Shown piece after piece: positions 24,187 through 32,454 of a stretch of 32,454 nt of DNA; the first letter of the stretch is position 1; the number at the start of each line of letters is the position of its first letter. The notes beneath the pieces are model-generated. The model searched no databases, had not been told where the DNA came from, and saw only the letters and a list, made by a program, of their open reading frames with translations. Source of the stretch: Pelagibacteraceae bacterium. GTDB taxonomy: Bacteria > Pseudomonadota > Alphaproteobacteria > HIMB59 > GCA-002718135. Where the stretch lies: NCBI GenBank assembly GCA_018657885.1, contig JABHWG010000026.1:1-32454 (forward strand). The letters run 5' to 3'. A program made the position numbers and the translations under genes.

Positions 24187-25007
24187 TATCTATTTTCAAC
24201 AACTTGCACGTAATTAATATTTTTAAAATCAACAAAAGGTAACACATAAAATTTATATTTGGTTTTTTTAACAATTTTTCCTACCAAAATATCAGATGGA
24301 AAAATTTGAGCACTTCCACTAGTTACAACTAAATCACCAATTGAAGGTAACTGATCCTCTTTATTAAATATACTTACCAAATGAACGCCGTCATCAGCTC
24401 CTTGAAGAAGTGAGTAATTTTGATTTGAAATAGTTTTTACTGAAATAGATGAGTTATGATCAGTTAACAAAAGAACCCTAGAGTTATTAATAGAAGTATC
24501 GACTGTTCTCCCTACTAATCCTCTATGATTAACAACTGCCATGTTGTTTATAACACCATCTTTAAGGCCTGCATTAATATTAATCATCTTAGAAAACATA
24601 AAAGCACTTTTAGTTATAAGAGAAGCAGTCTTAACTAGTGCTAAATTATTATCAGTGGCATTAAGTAATTTTTTAAAAACTTTATTTTCCGAACTATTTT
24701 GAATTGCTAAAGTTTGCCATTTCTTCAATCGCATAATTTCTTCTTTAAGAATAGTATTTTCAGTTTTTAAATTTTTAAATTCATTAAATTGTGTTTTAAT
24801 GCCAGATATTATATTTATAGGCGCTACTACAAAAGAAGTAATCGGATGAATATAATTATTTGAAATCACCTTAAACTTGTTAACAAGAAAATAATCAGAT
24901 TTAGAAAAAAAAATTAATAAAAAAGATAATAAAAAAATAATCGATAAAGATAAATTTTTTAAAAAATTTGATCGTGATATTGCTTTAACTTTAAAAGATA
25001 GAGCCAT
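24186..25007 (-). CDS. mreC: Rod shape-determining protein MreC
   Basis: Periplasmic scaffold of the elongasome, anchored in the inner membrane and linking MreB filaments to PBP2. It has 273 residues: a basic cytoplasmic start, one membrane span (about 18-36), a predicted coiled coil (about 70-100, FNEFKNLKTENTILKEEIMR), then paired beta-barrel domains. Typical core motifs are NAGLKDGVINNMAVVNHRGLVGR, the VLLLTDHNSSISV segment, and GDLVVTSGSAQIFPSDILVG. It lies five bases after mreB and overlaps mreD by one base. Confidence 0.94.
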   Translation of the reverse strand: MALSFKVKAISRSNFLKNLSLSIIFLLSFLLIFFSKSDYFLVNKFKVISNNYIHPITSFVVAPINIISGIKTQFNEFKNLKTENTILKEEIMRLKKWQTLAIQNSSENKVFKKLLNATDNNLALVKTASLITKSAFMFSKMININAGLKDGVINNMAVVNHRGLVGRTVDTSINNSRVLLLTDHNSSISVKTISNQNYSLLQGADDGVHLVSIFNKEDQLPSIGDLVVTSGSAQIFPSDILVGKIVKKTKYKFYVLPFVDFKNINYVQVVENR

Positions 25008-25012
25008 AAAAT

Positions 25013-26059
<1,047 letters not shown>

Positions 26060-27616
26060 TTATACTCCTTCTATTTTGATTTCGGCAGACTTTTTTACAA
26101 TCGATTTAGTTTTTTTAAATACCAACCTGTTTAAAGCACTTATATAGGCTTTTGCTGATGCAACTATAATATCTGGATCACTTCCTTTTGCTTGTGATGA
26201 TAAATCATCATCCTCCAAGCGAACTGTTACCTCACCTTGAGCATCAGTTCCTGCAGTAATAGCATGAACCTGAAATAATTTTAAACGAAAATCTGTTTTA
26301 GTTATTTCTTTAATAGCATTAAATGTAGCATCTACTGGACCATTACCTTGGCTTATATTCTGCTTTTTTTTATCATCCATAATTAAATTTAATTTAGCTT
26401 CATGCTTTAATAAAGAGCCTGCATTAACTTCTAATGATACAAATTTAATATGTTCATCGTATGTCAGTGTTCTCTCACCTGCTAAGGCTATTAAATCTTC
26501 TTCAAATATTTCTTTTTTCTTATCAGCCAAATCTTTAAAGCGTCCAAAAAGCTCCATTAAAGTGTTATCACCAAAATCATATCCTAATTCTTTTAATTTT
26601 TCAGAGAAAGCATGTTTTCCAGAATGCTTTCCCAAGACTAATGAAGATTTGTTAAGACCAACAGACTCTGGTGTCATAATTTCATATGTTTCTGCATTCT
26701 TTAACATACCATCTTGATGAATACCTGCTTCATGCGCAAAAGCATTAGCTCCCACTATTGCCTTATTAGGCTGAACAGTAAAACCAGTAATTGACGATAC
26801 CAATCTTGATGCTTTTGTAATGAATTCTGACTTAACATTTGTGTGAAATGGAATTAAATCTTTTTTTACTTTTAAAGTCATTACTACTTCTTCTAAAGCT
26901 GCATTACCTGCTCTTTCTCCAAGTCCATTAATTGTACACTCAACCTGTCTTGCACCCTCTTGTATTGCAGATACGCTGTTAGCAACTGCTAATCCAAGAT
27001 CATTATGAGTATGTGTTGATAATATTGCTTTATCTATATTAGGCACATTATTTCTTACAAACTTAAAAATTGAACCAAACTCTGAAGGTAAAGTAAATCC
27101 AACTGTATCAGGAATATTTATTGTCGAAGCACCAGACGAAATAGCAAGCTCAATACATCTGTAAAGAAAGTCTAGATCAGATCTTCCTCCATCCTCACAG
27201 CTCCATTCAATATTATCACATAAATTTCTAGCATGAGTTACAGTATATTTAATTAACTCTAAAACCTCTTCTTCAGTTTTCATTAGTTTAAATTTCATAT
27301 GAATAGGACTAGTGGCTATAAAAGTATGAATTCTCGGCGACTTAGCATGTTTTACTGCTTCCCATGCTCTATCAATATCCGAAATTTTTGCTCGAGCAAG
27401 ACCAGCAATTGTTGAGTTTTTTATATTTTTACTAATTTCTGAGACAGCTTCAAAATCTCCATTTGAAGCAATTGGAAAACCTGCCTCAATAATATCAACT
27501 TGCATTTCTTCCAAAAGTTGAGCAATTTGCATCTTTTCATCAAGATTCATAGTTGCACCAGGAGATTGCTCTCCATCTCTCAGTGTTGTGTCAAAAATAT
27601 ATACTCTATCACTCAT
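26060..27616 (-). CDS. leuA: 2-isopropylmalate synthase
   Basis: Condenses acetyl-CoA with 2-oxoisovalerate in the first committed step of leucine synthesis. It has 518 residues: a catalytic TIM barrel (about 1-270) with TLRDGEQSPG (11-20, metal and acid/base residues), the metal-binding HTHNDLG motif and NGLGERAGNAALEEV. A linker with HQDGMLK and LGKHSGKHAF follows, then a C-terminal LeuA regulatory domain (about 375-505) that normally mediates leucine feedback. The regulatory domain and length fit LeuA better than citramalate synthase. It lies 71 bases after ilvC, the largest gap in the ilv-leu part, and I see no clear promoter or attenuator there. Confidence 0.96.
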   Translation of the reverse strand: MSDRVYIFDTTLRDGEQSPGATMNLDEKMQIAQLLEEMQVDIIEAGFPIASNGDFEAVSEISKNIKNSTIAGLARAKISDIDRAWEAVKHAKSPRIHTFIATSPIHMKFKLMKTEEEVLELIKYTVTHARNLCDNIEWSCEDGGRSDLDFLYRCIELAISSGASTINIPDTVGFTLPSEFGSIFKFVRNNVPNIDKAILSTHTHNDLGLAVANSVSAIQEGARQVECTINGLGERAGNAALEEVVMTLKVKKDLIPFHTNVKSEFITKASRLVSSITGFTVQPNKAIVGANAFAHEAGIHQDGMLKNAETYEIMTPESVGLNKSSLVLGKHSGKHAFSEKLKELGYDFGDNTLMELFGRFKDLADKKKEIFEEDLIALAGERTLTYDEHIKFVSLEVNAGSLLKHEAKLNLIMDDKKKQNISQGNGPVDATFNAIKEITKTDFRLKLFQVHAITAGTDAQGEVTVRLEDDDLSSQAKGSDPDIIVASAKAYISALNRLVFKKTKSIVKKSAEIKIEGV

Positions 27617-27687
27617 TTTGAATACTTATATACTAATATTTAATAGTTTAAAATTAATGACTTTTTAACCAAAGATACTCTGCATTT

Positions 27688-29248
<1,561 letters not shown>

Positions 29249-29249
<1 letters not shown>

Positions 29250-31021
29250 TACACTAAAACTTTCCCTTTTTCTGCAGCTTCCCTATCTTGTTTTTGATCT
29301 TTGCTTAGAACCATCTCATTATGAGCAGAACCACTCTGTATCATAGGGAAACAGTTCTCTTCCTTGCTTATCCATATGTCTGCAATAACTGTTTTATCAG
29401 TATTAATCATTTCATTAATAACATTATCTAAGTCTTCTGGTTTTTTTGCACGTAAACCAACTGCTTTATAACTTTCTGCTAGTTTAACAAAATCTGGTAA
29501 ACTATCAGTATAGCTTTCAGAATATCGACCACCATGTAAAAGTTCCTGCCATTGTCTTACCATTCCCATATATTCATTGTTAAGGATAAAAATTTTAACA
29601 GGCAGTCTATATTGAACAGCAGTACTCATTTCTTGAATATTCATTAAAATTGATGCATCTCCAGCAATATCTACAACTAGAGCATCTGGATTTGCAATTT
29701 GCGCACCTATAGCAGCTGGAAATCCATAACCCATTGTCCCTAAACCACCTGAAGTAAGCCATCTATTTGGTTTTTCAAATTTATAATATTGTGCAGCCCA
29801 CATCTGATGTTGTCCTACCTCAGTAGTAATAAATGTTTTTTTATTTTTAGTTAATTCATATAATCTTTGAATTGCATATTGGGGCTTAATTTCTTTTTCA
29901 TTATTTATAAAATGTAAACAATCTATTTTTTTCCAATTATTAATTTGATCCCACCATAATTTAATGTCTGTTTGATTTATTTTTAAATTTTTTTTCTTCC
30001 ATATCTTAATAATTTCTGTCAAAACATTCGTCACATCACCAACCACTGGAACATCTACATTTATCGTTTTATTAATATTGCTTTCATCGATATCAATATG
30101 AATTTTTTTTGAATTTGGAGAAAATGCGTCTAATCTTCCTGTAACTCTATCATCAAAACGTGCGCCAATATTAATCATTATATCACAATCATGCATTGCC
30201 ATATTTGCTTCGTACATCCCGTGCATTCCAAGCATTCCAAGAGAGTTTTGATGCGAAGATCCTAAAACACCAAGGCCCATAAGCGTCATGGTAGCAGGTG
30301 CTCCTGTCATTTCAACAAATTGTGTAACTAGTTCAGAGGCTTTGGGACCAGAATTAATACAACCACCACCTATATAAAAAATAGGTTTTTTAGCTTTGGA
30401 AATTAAATCAACTACTTCATTTATTTTTTCATTATTATTAAATATTCTTGGCTCAAATAATCTGTGAGATGGTATAATTATATTTTCTTTTTTTGTATAA
30501 TTTCCATTTGCAAATTGCACATCTTTAGGAATATCTACTAAGACAGGGCCAGGTCTTCCGTTTTGAGCAATTACAAATGCTTCATGAAAAACTGGAGAGA
30601 GTTTATTGGGATCTTTAACAAGATAATTATGTTTAGTGCAAGGTCTAGTTATACCTGTTGTATCACACTCTTGAAATGCATCACTACCAATTAAATGCTG
30701 AGGTACTTGACCGGTAATACACACGATTGGTATGCTATCCATCAAGGCATCTGTTAATCCAGTAACAACATTTGTTGCTCCAGGCCCCGATGTAACTAAC
30801 ACAACACCAACTTTGCCAGTTGAGCGAGCATAACCTTCTGCAGCATGTATTGCTCCGCCTTCTTGTCTAACTAAAACATGCTTAATGGAATTTTGTTTAA
30901 ACAAGGTATCATATATGGGTAAAACAGCACCACCAGGGTAACCAAAGACCACCTCAACACTTTGATCTACAAGTGATTGTAATACTATTTCAGCGCCTGT
31001 CATTTCTTGTTTCATTGCCAT
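29249..31021 (-). CDS. ilvI: Acetolactate synthase large (catalytic) subunit
   Basis: ThDP- and FAD-dependent condensation of pyruvate with pyruvate or 2-oxobutyrate, the first common step in branched-chain amino acid synthesis. It has 590 residues: an N-terminal PYR domain with the activating Glu54 (VRQEGGAIHAAEGYA), SGPGATN, a central FAD domain with NIGARFDDRVTGRL, and a C-terminal PP domain with VDIAGDASILMNIQE as the ThDP-metal motif. The ATG at 31021 gives MAMKQEM; a second ATG six bases on is equally possible. It lies 47 bases after miaA; no leader peptide or attenuator is evident in that gap. Confidence 0.97.
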
Positions 31022-31068
31022 GATCTCATAGGCTGTGGATAAAATAAAATCAATAATTTACTTTAAAA

Positions 31069-31986
31069 TCACTCAAATTTAACTGAATTTATATCAATTT
31101 CATCCGGAAACTTATCAAATTTGTGAAAAATTTCTAATTTTGATGAATTCCACCAGGTATGTTGTCGTTTAACATAATTTCTAGTGACTTGTTGTCCTTT
31201 CACAATACATTCTTCTAAAGTGGTGTCATTTTCTAAATATTTTTTAATTTCTGGGACCCCGTGAGCTCTCATTACAGGCAAAGATTCATTTAGGTTTTCA
31301 CCTAATAAACTTTTAACCTCTTCTATTGCACCTCCATTAATCATTTTAATAAATCTAGAATTAACTATCTCATAATTTTTCTTTCGATCAGGTAAAAATA
31401 ATATTAATTTAAAATTATAATTTTTAATAAATGATTTATTTTCATTTAATTTCCATTCACTAAATTTTTTCCCAGTAGTTTCAAAAACTTCCCAAATTCT
31501 CCTCAAGCGAACATTATCATTTATATTAATTTCCTTAAGTGAATCTGGATCTATGTTTTTAATTTGATTAATAAGAAAATCTTTGCCAAATTTTGTTAAA
31601 ATTCTTTCTGACTCAATTTTTATTTCCTCAGGTATAGAAGGAATATTAATTATACCATTGATTAAAGTATTTATATACAACCCAGTTCCTCCAACTAAAA
31701 TAGGAGTAATATTTTTTTCAAAACTTTCTTCAATAACTTTAGATGCATCCTTACACCACTTTTCAACATTATATCTTTTACCACCATCAACATAACCATA
31801 TAAGGAATGTTCAACATTATTCATGTCTTCTGTTGTTGGTCGTGCTGTTAAGATACTTAAATTCTTATAGACTTGCATACTATCTGAATTAATTATTATT
31901 CCATTTAATTTTTTTGCAAGATCTAAAGAAAATTTGGATTTTCCAGTAGCTGTTGGACCAGCTATAACAAAAACAGCTTTTATCAA
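31069..31986 (-). CDS. miaA: tRNA dimethylallyltransferase
   Basis: Adds a dimethylallyl group to A37 of tRNAs that read codons starting with U. It has 305 residues with the P-loop GPTATGKS (10-17), INSDSMQVYKNL, VGGTGLYI, the RLRRIWEV segment and the C-terminal RNYVKRQHTWW motif, all typical. The start is a TTG codon (31986-31984) that overlaps the protease stop by four bases (TTGA); the P-loop is so close to the N-terminus that no later start is possible. The non-ATG start may keep expression low and tied to the upstream gene. Confidence 0.96.
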   Translation of the reverse strand: MIKAVFVIAGPTATGKSKFSLDLAKKLNGIIINSDSMQVYKNLSILTARPTTEDMNNVEHSLYGYVDGGKRYNVEKWCKDASKVIEESFEKNITPILVGGTGLYINTLINGIINIPSIPEEIKIESERILTKFGKDFLINQIKNIDPDSLKEININDNVRLRRIWEVFETTGKKFSEWKLNENKSFIKNYNFKLILFLPDRKKNYEIVNSRFIKMINGGAIEEVKSLLGENLNESLPVMRAHGVPEIKKYLENDTTLEECIVKGQQVTRNYVKRQHTWWNSSKLEIFHKFDKFPDEIDINSVKFE

Positions 31987-32454
31987 TTAATAAGAAACTT
32001 TATTGTTACCCAGCTCTTCTCCTCACCTCTTTGAATTTTCAATAATAGAGACGATCTTCCTGTTTCTTTGTACTTATCAACGATTAATAATAATGACTTT
32101 ATTGAACTAACTATCTCCCTATTTACTTCTAAAATTATATCTCCCTTTACCAAATTAACAGTTTCAGAATTAACCTTATTAACTAGAACTCCTTTTGAAT
32201 CTTTAGTTTTGGTAACAGTGATACCAAGAGATTTAACAAAACTTTCTTCAATTTTTTTTTCTTTATTTTGGAGATTTTTTTTAGTAAAAGTTTGTTCTGG
32301 CAATTCCCCAAGTTCAACTTGAATAATAATTTTTTTATTTTTACGCCAAATTTCTACATTAGCAACAGAGCCAATATCAGACTCAGCTACAACTCTTGGA
32401 AGATCAGTCATCTTGATAATATCAATTTCATTAAATCTTAAAATTATATCACCA
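31983..32454 (-). CDS. Do-like (DegP/DegQ) serine protease, C-terminal part, 5' end outside the window
   Basis: Only the C-terminal region is here. The frame is open to the window edge and begins GDIILRFNEIDIIKMTDLPRV (first full codon 32453-32451), the carboxylate-binding-loop half of the first PDZ domain of Do proteases, so the ATG at 32411 is internal. A linker rich in Lys and Glu follows. A second PDZ-like domain then runs from LGITVTKTKDSKGVLVNKV through VKGDIILEVNREIVSS to the C-terminus. The protease domain with its catalytic triad would lie outside. Such enzymes degrade or refold damaged proteins in the periplasm. The stop TGA overlaps the TTG start of miaA. Confidence 0.85.
   Translation of the reverse strand, partial: GDIILRFNEIDIIKMTDLPRVVAESDIGSVANVEIWRKNKKIIIQVELGELPEQTFTKKNLQNKEKKIEESFVKSLGITVTKTKDSKGVLVNKVNSETVNLVKGDIILEVNREIVSSIKSLLLIVDKYKETGRSSLLLKIQRGEEKSWVTIKFLIN

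Noticed and set aside
27617-27687. Possible leader or attenuator before leuA
   Set aside because: No run of Leu codons behind a start, no convincing hairpin and no T-run in these 71 bases.
32068-32322. Plus-strand ORF of 84 codons opposite the protease C-terminus
   Set aside because: A shadow of the well-supported Do protease reading frame, with no own start signal.
31983-32411. A free-standing 142-residue PDZ protein starting at the ATG at 32411
   Set aside because: The frame continues upstream to the window edge with the conserved GDIILRFN motif of a Do-protease PDZ domain, so the ATG is internal.

Overview
The window looks like a piece of a streamlined, AT-rich marine alphaproteobacterial chromosome, perhaps SAR11/HIMB59-like. 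The evidence is the strong A/T bias, nearly gap-free packing with many stop/start overlaps, a branched-chain-type (HAAT) ABC importer, and a core cluster (Do protease, miaA, ilvIH, ilvC, leuA, mreBCD, mrdA, rodA). The lineage is inferred from content and style, because no rRNA or other phylogenetic marker is present. I see no tRNA, rRNA, CRISPR array, insertion sequence or prophage.

Left block (1-3506, + strand): the 3' part of ribulose-phosphate 3-epimerase, a LysR regulator coupled to it, a 27-codon extremely basic mini-ORF, an AhpD-like protein, a short SbmA/BacA-type transporter and FxsA. This block converges with the next one; fxsA and the dapA-like gene overlap at their 3' ends.

Second block (13769 down to 3486, - strand): a run of ten genes in one direction. 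They are an LhgO-like FAD oxidoreductase, gpsA, deoC, a two-domain ALDH16-type aldehyde dehydrogenase, a FucU/RbsD mutarotase, a PfkB sugar kinase, a 58-residue membrane protein, exonuclease I, uppP and a DapA-family aldolase. The middle four fit a 2-deoxyribose route: mutarotation, phosphorylation, retro-aldol cleavage to acetaldehyde plus glyceraldehyde-3-phosphate, then oxidation of acetaldehyde.

Centre (13770-15121): a divergent intergenic region drives lhgO leftward and a well-expressed-looking periplasmic HAAT binding protein rightward. The binding-protein gene ends at a strong intrinsic terminator that appears to work in both directions.

Right block (32454 down to 15122, - strand): the 3' part of a Do-like protease, miaA, ilvI, ilvH, ilvC, leuA, mreB, mreC, mreD, mrdA, rodA, livG, livF, livH, livM, then a GMC oxidoreductase. 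It combines tRNA modification, branched-chain amino acid synthesis, the rod-shape/elongasome machinery and the cytoplasmic and membrane parts of the importer whose likely binding protein lies across the GMC gene.

The points most worth a second look are the 27-codon basic ORF (1555-1638), the deoxyribose cassette with its ALDH16 enzyme, a G-run/hairpin/T-run element in the 211-base gap at 16739-16949, the unlisted 58-residue membrane protein (6801-6977), and the importer genes fused to the end of the cell-shape operon.
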